NCBI RefSeq assembly: GCF_900110025.1 | Contig: NZ_FOCE01000001.1 | Coordinates: 124,001-188,000 of the forward strand | Reading direction: 5' to 3' | Length of the DNA stretch: 64,000 nt | From: Gemmobacter aquatilis | Lineage (GTDB): Bacteria; Pseudomonadota; Alphaproteobacteria; Rhodobacterales; Rhodobacteraceae | Shown: one piece after another, positions 26,914-34,106 of the stretch | Layout of the letters: the number at the start of each line of letters is the position of its first letter | How positions within the stretch are numbered: position 1 is the first letter of the stretch | Position numbers and translations under genes: made by a program | Notes under the pieces: model-generated | What the model was told of the DNA's origin: nothing | Database searches by the model: none | The model's input: only the letters and a program-made list of their open reading frames with translations

Positions 26914-27282
26914 ATGCCGATCAGACGCGCAATAGCCATGGTTCTGACGACGCTGGAGGACAGCCTCGACTTGCTGGAACAGGCCCAAAGCGCTACGCCC
27001 TCGACCGGGCTGAAGGGTATTCTGGTACGCCGCCGCCGCGCGACAGTCGTGTTGCGCCACCGGCTGAGCCGGAAGGAACGCCCGGTCCATCGCATCCGCA
27101 TCGCCCCGGTCGCCCCCGGCCCGACAGAGTTGATCGGGATGGAAGCAAGGTTGCAAGAGCGCCTTGACGCCGCGCTGCAAGTGCCCGGTCTGGACCCCGA
27201 TCTGGCCGCCGTGCTGCACAATCTGCGACTGGAGGCCGAACAGGCGCGCTTTGCCCTTGCGGCGCTGGCGCAGCGCAACTGA
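26914..27282 (+). CDS. Hypothetical protein, probable general stress regulon member
   Basis: A 122-residue protein I do not recognise. It has no membrane segment or signal peptide. The first 60 residues are basic (LVRRRRATVVLRHRLSRKERPVHR). The second half is helical and acidic (LQERLDAALQVPGLDPDLAAVLH, then LRLEAEQARFALAALAQ), a possible coiled segment. A GGAAG-type ribosome-binding site precedes the ATG, an EcfG promoter lies upstream, and a strong terminator follows within 15 bases of the stop. The defined transcription unit supports a real gene despite the lack of a known family. Confidence 0.65.
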   Translation: MPIRRAIAMVLTTLEDSLDLLEQAQSATPSTGLKGILVRRRRATVVLRHRLSRKERPVHRIRIAPVAPGPTELIGMEARLQERLDAALQVPGLDPDLAAVLHNLRLEAEQARFALAALAQRN

Positions 27283-27296
27283 GCCTCCTGAGAAAA

Positions 27297-27325
27297 GGCC
27301 CGCCCCTTTCGGGGCGGGTCTTGTT
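27297..27325. terminator. Bidirectional intrinsic terminator
   Basis: A 10-base stem (GGCCCGCCCC / GGGGCGGGTC, one wobble pair) closes a TTTC loop. It is followed by TTGTT on the plus strand, and by TTTTC on the minus strand. It ends both the hypothetical gene and the convergent csbD gene. Confidence 0.85.
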
Positions 27326-27339
27326 CCGTGCGTGTCAGA

Positions 27340-27537
27340 TCAGAGCTTGCTGCCCCATTCCTCCACTTCACGTTCGGCCTCTTCCTTGGCGCGACCATAG
27401 CGGCTTTGCACCAGCCCGATCAGTTGATCGCGCTTGCCTGCCGCCTGATCCAGTTCGTCGCCGGTCACGTCGCCCCATTTTTCGCGGGCTTTGCCTTTGA
27501 CCTGTTTCCACTGACCTTCGATCTGATCCCAGTTCAT
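27340..27537 (-). CDS. CsbD-family stress protein
   Basis: A 65-residue CsbD protein, MNWDQIEGQWKQVKGKAREK then WGDVTGDELDQAAGKRDQLIGLVQ. This is the typical hydrophilic helical repeat of a family induced by general stress in many bacteria. I take the start at MNWDQIEG, which has GGAGA upstream; an earlier in-frame ATG would add 13 unlikely residues and reach the promoter. An EcfG promoter lies 38 bases upstream. The cellular role of CsbD is unknown. Confidence 0.9.
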   Translation of the reverse strand: MNWDQIEGQWKQVKGKAREKWGDVTGDELDQAAGKRDQLIGLVQSRYGRAKEEAEREVEEWGSKL

Positions 27538-27574
27538 GGCGTGATCTCCTCTCACATGGTTGTTACGCAAGAAC

Positions 27575-27599
27575 AACGCCAGAGCGGTGATCGGGTTCC
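27575..27599 (-). promoter_or_regulatory. EcfG promoter for csbD
   Basis: On the minus strand GGAAC (27595-27599), 16 bases, CGTT (27575-27578). It lies 38 bases upstream of the csbD ATG and fits the alphaproteobacterial general stress consensus exactly. Confidence 0.78.
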
Positions 27600-27637
27600 C
27601 GGCAGCCGGAAAACCGCATTCGTCAGGCCGGTATGTG

Positions 27638-29446
27638 TCAGGTTATATCCGTATTTTCCGGCTCATCTGCCGCCAGCCGCGCTTCGGCATTTGCCAGGGC
27701 GCTGGGGCGGAAATCAAAGCGCAGGATGAATTCGCCATCGTGCTCCTCGCGGGTCACGGCTGTGCCAAGCTGCGCAGCAAAGGCCCGGACCAGCGCCTCG
27801 CCCAACCCGGATCCGCTGGCGTCGCCCTCCATCAGCGCCGGATGCGGGCCGCGGCTTCCGGTGATGCTGTTGGCAATCTCGACGCCCGCCCGGCAATCCG
27901 GCAGGCGCCGCAGGCAGACACGCAGCCGGGGCCGCTGCCCCGCAGGCGCCGAGGCATATTTCAGCGCGTTGGTCAGAGCCTCGGTCACCAGAAGCGACAG
28001 GGGCACCGCCTGATCGGGGGTCAGGTGGATGTCGTCCAGCGTGGTTTCCACAAGGAAAGGAGCGCCCGGTTTGCCGCCCATCCGCAGGATCTGTTCCAGA
28101 ATCCGCTGCAACAGTTCGTCGGCACGGATATCGGTCAGGCCGGTGGTCTGGTAAAGTTCGCGGTGAATGGTGGCCAGACTCATCACCCGGTCCTGCAACC
28201 CCTTCAGCGTGGTCTTGCTTTCGGGGCTGCGTGCCTTGCGGATCTGCATGTTGATGATCGAGGCAATGAGCTGCAAGTTGTTCTTCACCCGGTGATGCAC
28301 CTCGCGCAGCAGCACCTCTTTCTGGTGGACCATATCTTCCAGCTCCGCCTCGTCATGCAGCACGCTTTCCATCATCCGCTCGAAGGCGAGGCCGACGCTT
28401 TGCAGTTCCAGCGGCGCATGATCCAGATCCAGGTCCGGCAGGCGGCGGTTGCCCGCCGCAAAGGAGGTGATCGAGGCGCGCAGCGTGCGCATATGGCGCA
28501 AGACCTGATGCTCGGCGGCCAGATGTGCCACAAGCAGGCTCGCCAGCCACATCAGAACGGGGTAGGCAATGATCGGGATCGGCGTACGAAAAATCGTGAC
28601 ATCGGTCGCGGTCATCGGCCAGTTGCCCAACAGAAACACCGACCCCGACGCCAAGGGCACCACGGCAAAGACCCGCTCCACCCCTCCGACGGAATAGCCT
28701 GTGAAACTTGTCGCCCCGTCGCCGGTCAGCGCCTTCAGGCTGCGGTCACGGGGCAGGCGCTGCGGCGCGGCATCCAGGCCGACGCTGGTGGTCAGCAGGG
28801 TGCCTTCCTGGTCGAAGGTGATCAGCGCGACGGGATCGGTGCCGGGCTTCGCCGTGGCATCGGCGACGGCTGGCAGCGTCAGCGCGGCATGGGGCAGCGA
28901 CAACGACACCAGACCGATTACCACGCCCCGGACATCCCGCACCGGATGCGAGAAGATCAGCACGCTTTGATGCGATACCGGACCATTGCGGTTCACCCGC
29001 ACCTTCGGGGCGCCTGCATCCATCAGGTCGCGCAGATAGCCCATCGCCGTCAGATCCCGCGCGCCCTGCGGCGAACAGTCCATCTGCAGATTGCGCGGGA
29101 CATAGCCCACAAAGGTGTATTGCGCATTGCCCGGCTCGGCCAGAAACCGTGCCAGAAGTGCCGTACAGGCCACGGGATCGCCCACCACACCGGGCAAGGC
29201 CGCGGCCAATGCGTTCACAGCCCCCTGCCCCCGCAGGATTTCTTCCACCAGCGGGGCGGCGGCGCGCATCGTGGCGCCCAGCACTGCCGCCTCGGCCCGG
29301 GCGGCGGCTTCGGTCTGGTATTGACGGGTCTGCACATAGCTCAACACCGCAAGCGGCATCATAACGATGCCGAACATGATCATCAGCCGAAACCCCAGCC
29401 CCGAAACAAAGGGATGCAACCGCGCGCGCAGCTCTGCGAGCGTCAT
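27638..29446 (-). CDS. HisKA_2/HWE-type sensor histidine kinase of the general stress response
   Basis: A 602-residue membrane kinase. Helix 1 is at about 19-38 and helix 2 at about 288-310, with an extracytoplasmic sensor domain between them. A HAMP-like linker is followed by the HisKA_2 dimerisation segment with the phospho-acceptor in REVHHRVKNNLQLIASI (residues 381-396), then an ATPase domain (VTEALTNALKYA). Kinases of this group phosphorylate PhyR. The start makes an ATGA overlap with the ecfG stop, so it is the third gene of nepR-ecfG-kinase. The open frame extends upstream but inside ecfG. The stimulus is unknown. Confidence 0.88.
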   Translation of the reverse strand: MTLAELRARLHPFVSGLGFRLMIMFGIVMMPLAVLSYVQTRQYQTEAAARAEAAVLGATMRAAAPLVEEILRGQGAVNALAAALPGVVGDPVACTALLARFLAEPGNAQYTFVGYVPRNLQMDCSPQGARDLTAMGYLRDLMDAGAPKVRVNRNGPVSHQSVLIFSHPVRDVRGVVIGLVSLSLPHAALTLPAVADATAKPGTDPVALITFDQEGTLLTTSVGLDAAPQRLPRDRSLKALTGDGATSFTGYSVGGVERVFAVVPLASGSVFLLGNWPMTATDVTIFRTPIPIIAYPVLMWLASLLVAHLAAEHQVLRHMRTLRASITSFAAGNRRLPDLDLDHAPLELQSVGLAFERMMESVLHDEAELEDMVHQKEVLLREVHHRVKNNLQLIASIINMQIRKARSPESKTTLKGLQDRVMSLATIHRELYQTTGLTDIRADELLQRILEQILRMGGKPGAPFLVETTLDDIHLTPDQAVPLSLLVTEALTNALKYASAPAGQRPRLRVCLRRLPDCRAGVEIANSITGSRGPHPALMEGDASGSGLGEALVRAFAAQLGTAVTREEHDGEFILRFDFRPSALANAEARLAADEPENTDIT

Positions 29447-30018
29447 GCCGCCTGCGCCCCCGATCGGCTCATCACCGCAAGCGTCTCGCCCGAGTCGGGC
29501 GCCAGAATCGCCTCCCCCGCCTCCATGCCCAGCAGCGCCGCCAGCTTGGCCCGGGCGCGGTTGGTGCGGCTTTTCACCGTACCTACCGCCACCCCGATCA
29601 TTGCTGAGGCCTCCTCGCAAGAATAGCCATTGGCGCCGACCAGAATCAGCACCTCGCGGTGTTCCGGCGAAAGCTGGTCGAAGGCACGCAGAAACTCGCC
29701 GAAGGCCAGCCGCCCGTCATGTTCCGGCTTGTCGTAAAGCCCCTGCGCGTGGATGCCATCAGGGTCGGCGACCTCGCGCTTGTGCTTGCGCTTGTCGGAA
29801 AAGAAGGTGTTGCGCAGGATGGTGAACAGCCAGGCCCGCAGATCGGTGCCCGGCGTGAACTTGTCGATGTTCGACCAAGCCTTGACGATGGTATCCTGCA
29901 CCAGATCATCGGCCGCAGAGAGGTTGCGCGTCAGCGAGATGCCAAAGGCCCGCAGCGCCGGAAGATGCAGGGCAATTTCGTCCCTCGGATCGGGAAGAAC
30001 GTGTGCGGGCACGGTCAT
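29443..30018 (-). CDS. ecfG: General stress response sigma factor EcfG
   Basis: A 191-residue ECF sigma factor. Region 2 is DDLVQDTIVKAWSNIDKFTPGTDLRAWLFTILRNTFFSD (about residues 37-75, shown here in two overlapping parts of the same stretch: DDLVQDTIVKAW and LRAWLFTILRNTF). Region 4 is LSPEHREVLILVGANGYSCEEA and VGTVKSRTNRARAKL (about 116-160). Its neighbours NepR (anti-sigma) and PhyR (anti-anti-sigma) identify it as EcfG, which directs RNA polymerase to GGAAC-N16-CGTT promoters. Its start overlaps the nepR stop (ATGA). Confidence 0.95.
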   Translation of the reverse strand: MTVPAHVLPDPRDEIALHLPALRAFGISLTRNLSAADDLVQDTIVKAWSNIDKFTPGTDLRAWLFTILRNTFFSDKRKHKREVADPDGIHAQGLYDKPEHDGRLAFGEFLRAFDQLSPEHREVLILVGANGYSCEEASAMIGVAVGTVKSRTNRARAKLAALLGMEAGEAILAPDSGETLAVMSRSGAQAA

Positions 30019-30173
30019 TTGCCCGCCTCCTTCGCCTTCAGCTGCGCCAGCAGGTCTTTGAACCGATCCGGGATTTCTTCCTTCAGCGCCTCTTCGTAGA
30101 CCTTCTTGAGGTTTTCGTCGATCTGCTGCTGCAGGCTGGACTTTGCTGGTTTTGAGGTCATCTCGTGCATCAT
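30015..30173 (-). CDS. nepR: Anti-sigma factor NepR
   Basis: A 52-residue protein, too short to be noticed without context. Its core LQQQIDENLKKVYEEALKEE plus IPDRFKDLLAQL is the NepR signature that wraps EcfG and is sequestered by phosphorylated PhyR. I start at the first ATG of MMHEMTSKPAK, preceded by GGAAAAAA; MTSKPAK (30161) is possible. It is the first gene of nepR-ecfG-kinase, with an ATGA overlap to ecfG, and has its own EcfG promoter upstream. Confidence 0.93.
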   Translation of the reverse strand: MMHEMTSKPAKSSLQQQIDENLKKVYEEALKEEIPDRFKDLLAQLKAKEAGK

Positions 30174-30201
30174 GGTTTTTTCCGGTCCTGCAACTTTACA
30201 T

Positions 30202-30226
30202 GGAACCAAACGCAAGTCAGCGCGTT
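30202..30226 (+). promoter_or_regulatory. EcfG promoter for phyR (plus-strand half of a symmetric promoter)
   Basis: GGAAC (30202-30206), 16 bases, CGTT (30223-30226), 45 bases before the phyR ATG. It shares nearly all its bases with the opposite-strand nepR promoter because the 32-base segment 30202-30233 is palindromic. Confidence 0.82.
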
Positions 30227-30233
30227 TGGTTCC
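30209..30233 (-). promoter_or_regulatory. EcfG promoter for nepR-ecfG-kinase (minus-strand half of a symmetric promoter)
   Basis: On the minus strand GGAAC (30229-30233), 16 bases, CGTT (30209-30212), 36 bases before the nepR start. The arms of the shared palindrome are GGAACCAAACGC and GCGTTTGGTTCC with an 8-base centre. It would give positive autoregulation of the sigma factor. Confidence 0.82.
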
Positions 30234-30270
30234 CAGAAAAAGCGATCCGAATCCACGACGGGGAGATCAC

Positions 30271-31068
30271 ATGCCTGCCGACCTCACTTCCGCCATCGGG
30301 GCCAACCTGCCCTACCTGCGTCGCTATGCGCGCGCGCTGACCGGCAGCCAGACCAGCGGCGACAGTTTCGCCGCCGCCACGCTGGAGGCGTTGCTGGAAG
30401 ACATGTCGGTGCTGTCTGCAGCCACCAGCCCGAAAGTGGCGCTGTTCCGCGCCTTCCATCTTGTCTGGGCCAGCGCCGGGGCGCCGGTGGGCGACGCGGA
30501 TTCGGCACTGGCCGCCAAGGCGCAGCGCCATATGGCCGCGCTGACCCCCAATTCGCGCGAGGCGCTGTTACTTTCAGTGATCGAAGGGTTTCCGCATGAT
30601 CAGATCGCCGAAATCCTGCAAATCGGCGATGCCGAGGCGGCAGAGTTGATCACCATCGCGAGAACCGAGATGGAAAACTCGATCGCCGGTCGGGTGATGA
30701 TCATCGAGGATGAGGCGATCATCGCCATGGACATCGAGGATATCGTGACCGAGATCGGCCATTCCGTTACCGGCATCGCCCGTACCCGCGACGAGGCGGT
30801 GGCGCTGGCAACCCGCATCCGCCCCGACCTGATCCTGGCCGACATCCAGCTGGCCGACAATTCCTCGGGGATCGACGCCGTGAACGACATTCTGGGGCAG
30901 TTCGACGCGCTGCCGGTGATCTTCATCACCGCCTTCCCTGAACGTCTGCTGACCGGAACGCGCCCCGAACCGGCCTTTCTGATCACCAAGCCCTTCTCGG
31001 AAGAACAACTCCGCTCGGCGGTCAGTCAGGCGATGTTCTTTGCCTCAACCGAAACGCTGGCCGCCTGA
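30271..31068 (+). CDS. phyR: General stress response regulator PhyR
   Basis: A 265-residue protein with an EcfG-like N-terminal half (residues 1-130; GANLPYLRRYARALTGSQ and LTPNSREALLLSVIEGF) and a receiver domain (141-260). The phospho-acceptor is Asp191 in LILADIQLAD and the conserved lysine is in FLITKPFSEEQL. On phosphorylation the sigma-like part captures NepR and frees EcfG. It is divergent from nepR. GGGGAG precedes the ATG; the upstream open frame runs through the promoter and is not coding. A strong terminator follows. Confidence 0.96.
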   Translation: MPADLTSAIGANLPYLRRYARALTGSQTSGDSFAAATLEALLEDMSVLSAATSPKVALFRAFHLVWASAGAPVGDADSALAAKAQRHMAALTPNSREALLLSVIEGFPHDQIAEILQIGDAEAAELITIARTEMENSIAGRVMIIEDEAIIAMDIEDIVTEIGHSVTGIARTRDEAVALATRIRPDLILADIQLADNSSGIDAVNDILGQFDALPVIFITAFPERLLTGTRPEPAFLITKPFSEEQLRSAVSQAMFFASTETLAA

Positions 31069-31088
31069 CAGGTGCGGCCGGACCGAAG

Positions 31089-31115
31089 AAAAAAGGGGGC
31101 TGCGGCTCCCTTTTT
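31089..31115 (+). terminator. Intrinsic terminator of phyR
   Basis: A stem of AAAAAGGGGGC with GCTCCCTTTTT, one wobble pair, closes a TGCG loop and ends in a T-run. It begins about 20 bases after the phyR stop codon. Confidence 0.88.
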
Positions 31116-31137
31116 GCTGCGTCTTCACAGGGTGCGG

Positions 31138-31162
31138 GGAACCGGATGCAGGCTTGCGCGTT
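31138..31162 (+). promoter_or_regulatory. EcfG promoter for the secreted protein gene at 31228
   Basis: GGAAC (31138-31142), 16 bases, CGTT (31159-31162). It lies between the phyR terminator and the secreted protein gene, 66 bases before its ATG. Confidence 0.75.
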
Positions 31163-31227
31163 GGTTGTGCAGGAGGGGAACACAGCAGTTCTCCCCACAT
31201 CACTCCCCAACAACATACGAGGTTTCC

Positions 31228-31713
31228 ATGCGTATTCTTCCCGCCATGACCCTGCTTGCCACCTTGGCCCTGCCGCTGACCGCCCATGCCAAAGATCTGA
31301 CGCCGGTCGAAAGCGTCAAGGTTGAAACCGATGTGACGGCGATTTCCAACCCCGCCGCCGCGCGGTTCTGGGGCCGTTTGTCAGATGACCTGACTGCCGC
31401 AATCCTGTCGCGCGTGCAGCCGCGCATCGCCGACAAGGGCCTGCGCATCTATGTTGACATCAACGAGGTGTCGCTGGCCAACAGCTTCCAGACCGCGATG
31501 GGCACGCAGGATTCGATCCTCGTCGGGCAGGTAAACGTCTCCAGCGACGACAACGCCAAGTTCGACGCCTATGAACTCACCGTGTCGATGGAGATGGCGA
31601 ACCGCTATCTGCCCGAAGGCACCGTGGCGATGACCAGCCTGACCGACACGCCCGAACACTATCGCGCGCTAGTCAGCGCCTTTGCCGAAAACGTGGTCGA
31701 ACGCCTGAAGTAA
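31228..31713 (+). CDS. Secreted hypothetical protein, probable general stress regulon member
   Basis: A 161-residue protein with a signal peptide (MRILPAMTLLATLALPLTAHA, cleavage after AHA). The mature part contains VKVETDVTAISNPAAARFWG, SRVQPRIADKGLRIYVDINE and ILVGQVNVSSDDN. The pattern suggests a small periplasmic alpha/beta protein, but I recognise no family. The ATG follows CGAGG. It is separated from phyR by a terminator and has its own EcfG-type promoter, so it is an independent stress-regulated unit. It converges with the glycosyltransferase gene 32 bases away. Confidence 0.78.
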   Translation: MRILPAMTLLATLALPLTAHAKDLTPVESVKVETDVTAISNPAAARFWGRLSDDLTAAILSRVQPRIADKGLRIYVDINEVSLANSFQTAMGTQDSILVGQVNVSSDDNAKFDAYELTVSMEMANRYLPEGTVAMTSLTDTPEHYRALVSAFAENVVERLK

Positions 31714-31745
31714 GCGCTGCGCGGGCCCCTGCCATGGGGCCTGCG

Positions 31746-32420
31746 CTACACCCGCCGCCGCCGCAGGGTGACAATCTGCGACAGTGCCGCCGTGGGGCGG
31801 ATGGTGCGGAACATGTCGGCCAGCATCGCGGCATCGGCTGCAAGCCCCGGCCAAAGCCCGCGCTTGGCGGCCTTGGCCGGGCTGGCGACCCCCGGCCAAT
31901 CCACCACCGCGACACGCAGGCCCTGCGCGATCCACAGGGTGTTCAAAAATACCTCGAAGCCGAATTTCGGCAGGCGCAGCAGATCGCCCTCGCGCCCGTT
32001 CAGCAATGCGCGTGAAAACACCCGCTCGCCCGAGATGTAATCCAGCCCGATCCAGCGCCACAGCCTTGGCGCATTGCCGCGCAGGCTCAGCGTGGCCTGC
32101 GCCCGCCCCTGCCGCAGCGGCATCACCAGCGCGGTGATGTCGGCGGCGGACAGGCCGGTAAGATCGCTGTCGATCAGCATCACCAGATCATGGCGCGCGG
32201 CGCGCAGCCCCTCGGCCAGGGCGGCGGTCTTGCCGCGATTGGGGCTCAGGCGCAGCAGCGTCACCGGAAAGGCGGCGGCCACCTCGGCCGTGCCGTCGCG
32301 CGATCCGTCATCCACCACGATCACCTCGGCGATCAGCGGATGGCGGGTCAGCACCTGCAACACGGCGGCGATGCGTGGCGCCTCGTTATGGGCGGGCACG
32401 ATGCAGGTGATGAGGGTCAT
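31746..32420 (-). CDS. Family 2 glycosyltransferase
   Basis: A 224-residue GT-A glycosyltransferase starting MTLITCIVPAHNEAPRIAAVL. It has the nucleotide-sugar motifs VIVVDDGSRDGTAEVA near residue 35 and LVMLIDSDLTGL near 85, the latter supplying the metal-binding DxD. There is no obvious membrane segment. Last gene of a four-gene minus-strand operon; the start makes an ATGA overlap with the DedA gene. It probably adds a sugar to a lipid-linked acceptor made by this operon. Donor and acceptor are unknown. Confidence 0.82.
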   Translation of the reverse strand: MTLITCIVPAHNEAPRIAAVLQVLTRHPLIAEVIVVDDGSRDGTAEVAAAFPVTLLRLSPNRGKTAALAEGLRAARHDLVMLIDSDLTGLSAADITALVMPLRQGRAQATLSLRGNAPRLWRWIGLDYISGERVFSRALLNGREGDLLRLPKFGFEVFLNTLWIAQGLRVAVVDWPGVASPAKAAKRGLWPGLAADAAMLADMFRTIRPTAALSQIVTLRRRRV

Positions 32421-33001
32421 GGCGCCACCCGATGCCGACGCAGCAGGCACAACCCGATCCAGCCGATGGGCAGCAGCAGCGCCAGTGACACCGCCGCGAT
32501 CCAGTCACCGATCAGCGCATGGGCATCGCCCAGCAGCCAGCCCAAAGCCGCGAAGACGGCGGTCTTGGGCAGGGTGGCCAGCAGGTTCCAGAACAGGAAG
32601 GGCAGCAGCGGCATCCGTGCCACGCCCGCCGCCACCAAGACCATCGCCCCGGCGGAATGGGTCAGCTTGCCCAGCATCAGCGTGCGCGCACCTGCGCTGC
32701 GGAAATGGCTGGCCAACGCCGCCACCCGCGCCGGGCGCAACCCCAGCAGCTTGCGCAGGCCGCGCGGCAATGTCGGCAACAGCCCGCGCCCCAGCGCATA
32801 CAGCACCAGATCCCCCGCCAGATCGGCCAACACCAGCACCAGCAGCAAGGGCTGCAAGCCCAGCAGCCCGGCCCGCGCCATCCAGACCGAAATCACCGTG
32901 ACAATCGGCCCTTCCAGCACCGCGACCGGCGCGATGACCCACAGGCCGTATTGGTTGATCAGTGTGGCAAAGCCTTCGGGCGTCAGCATCGGGTCAGGCA
33001 C
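32417..33001 (-). CDS. DedA-like membrane protein
   Basis: A 194-residue integral membrane protein with four to five helices. GLWVIAPVAVLEGPIVTVISVWMA near the N-terminus carries the DedA-type E-G-P segment. RSAGARTLMLGKLTHSAG (about 100-118) resembles the conserved F/L-x-R-x-x-P/K region of the DedA/VTT fold. DedA proteins are lipid flippases or proton-coupled membrane proteins. It overlaps both neighbours by a few bases. MLTPEGF, four codons later, is an alternative start. In this operon a role in moving the glycolipid product is plausible. Confidence 0.75.
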   Translation of the reverse strand: MPDPMLTPEGFATLINQYGLWVIAPVAVLEGPIVTVISVWMARAGLLGLQPLLLVLVLADLAGDLVLYALGRGLLPTLPRGLRKLLGLRPARVAALASHFRSAGARTLMLGKLTHSAGAMVLVAAGVARMPLLPFLFWNLLATLPKTAVFAALGWLLGDAHALIGDWIAAVSLALLLPIGWIGLCLLRRHRVAP

Positions 33002-34106
33002 GCTCCGGCTGCGGGGCCAGCGCGGTGCCGCGCCACACGAAGCTGCGGCTGCGGAAGGTGGCCAGCCACAGCGCAGGCATCAGCACATCGCGCAGCGGCA
33101 GCGCCAGCAGATCGCGCCCCCGCATCGGCCAGCCGTGCGCGCGCGCCAGCGCTGCCTCGGCGCCATACCAGATCGCCAGATACAGCGGCAACGCGGTGAC
33201 CTGCAGGGAGGACAGCGCAACCGCCCCCGCCATGGCAAGGCCGGGCAGCAGCGCACCATTCAGCGGCTCCATCAGGAACACCGCCGGAAACCCGTCACGC
33301 CGCACCTTCGACCAGCGCAATTGCCGCGCCCAGACATCCGCCGCGCGGCGCTTGCCGATCGGCTGCGCAAAGGGCCGCGCGGTCAGCCGCACATGCCGCC
33401 CCTGCCCGCGCACCACCTTGGTTGCCGCCACATCCTCGGCCAGATTGCCGCCCAAGGCGCGCAAGCCCCCGGCCTGATTGAGCAGATCGCGCTGCCAGCA
33501 CAGCGTCTTGCCCTGCGCAAAGCCAAAACCCAGCCGGTCGGCGGCCAGTTGCAGCCGTGCCTGATTGGTATTGAGGAAGGCACATTCCACCGCCCCCCAC
33601 AGCCCTTCGGGCCGCGTGCCCACGGCGGGCGAGGTGACCAGCCCGCAGCCCGGATCCCATGTCCCCGCCAGTTCGCGCAGGTAATCGGGTGGCAGCAGCA
33701 GGTTGCTGTCAGCCATGGCGACAAACGGGGTCTCGGCCTCTGCCCAGCCCTTTTGCAGATTGTTCAGCTTGGGGTTGCCGCTGATCCGGTCTTCGCCAAT
33801 CAGCAGCGTCGCGGGCACGGCGGGATGGGCGGCGATCAGGCGGCGCAGCAGCCCCACCGCCGGGTCATCCGCCCGCGCGGCGCAAAAGATCAGCCGGAAA
33901 TCCGGGTGATCCTGCGTGAAGCTCGATTCCAGCGTTTCCGCATCGAACCGATCCAGCCCGCAGACCGGGCGCAGCAGGGTAACGGCGGGCAGCGGGCCGG
34001 TGGCAACCTTGCGACGCAGCGGCACGGCCAACAGCACGCTGGCCAGATGCAGGGCCAGCATCAGCCCGGCCACTGCGGCGCAGATCCAGAACAATGCGGG
34101 CATCAT
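32994..34106 (-). CDS. Ceramide glucosyltransferase-type glycosyltransferase (GT21/HpnI-like)
   Basis: A 370-residue membrane-anchored glycosyltransferase. Helix at residues 3-29. GT21 motifs follow: LLRPVCGLDRFDAETLES (near 45), MADSNLLLPPDYLRELAG (the D-x-D-like ADSN, near 130), GGNLAEDVAATK (near 225) and the product-site QLRWSKVRR (Q-x-x-R-W). C-terminal hydrophobic helices complete it. The family transfers glucose or related sugars to ceramide or hopanoid lipids. The start is ATGATG with an ATGA overlap to the metallophosphatase. Ceramide versus hopanoid cannot be told from sequence alone. Confidence 0.83.
   Translation of the reverse strand: MMPALFWICAAVAGLMLALHLASVLLAVPLRRKVATGPLPAVTLLRPVCGLDRFDAETLESSFTQDHPDFRLIFCAARADDPAVGLLRRLIAAHPAVPATLLIGEDRISGNPKLNNLQKGWAEAETPFVAMADSNLLLPPDYLRELAGTWDPGCGLVTSPAVGTRPEGLWGAVECAFLNTNQARLQLAADRLGFGFAQGKTLCWQRDLLNQAGGLRALGGNLAEDVAATKVVRGQGRHVRLTARPFAQPIGKRRAADVWARQLRWSKVRRDGFPAVFLMEPLNGALLPGLAMAGAVALSSLQVTALPLYLAIWYGAEAALARAHGWPMRGRDLLALPLRDVLMPALWLATFRSRSFVWRGTALAPQPERA

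Noticed and set aside
27560-29626. A 688-codon open frame opposite the histidine kinase
   Set aside because: The kinase has all catalytic motifs and an ATGA link to ecfG; the plus-strand frame has none.
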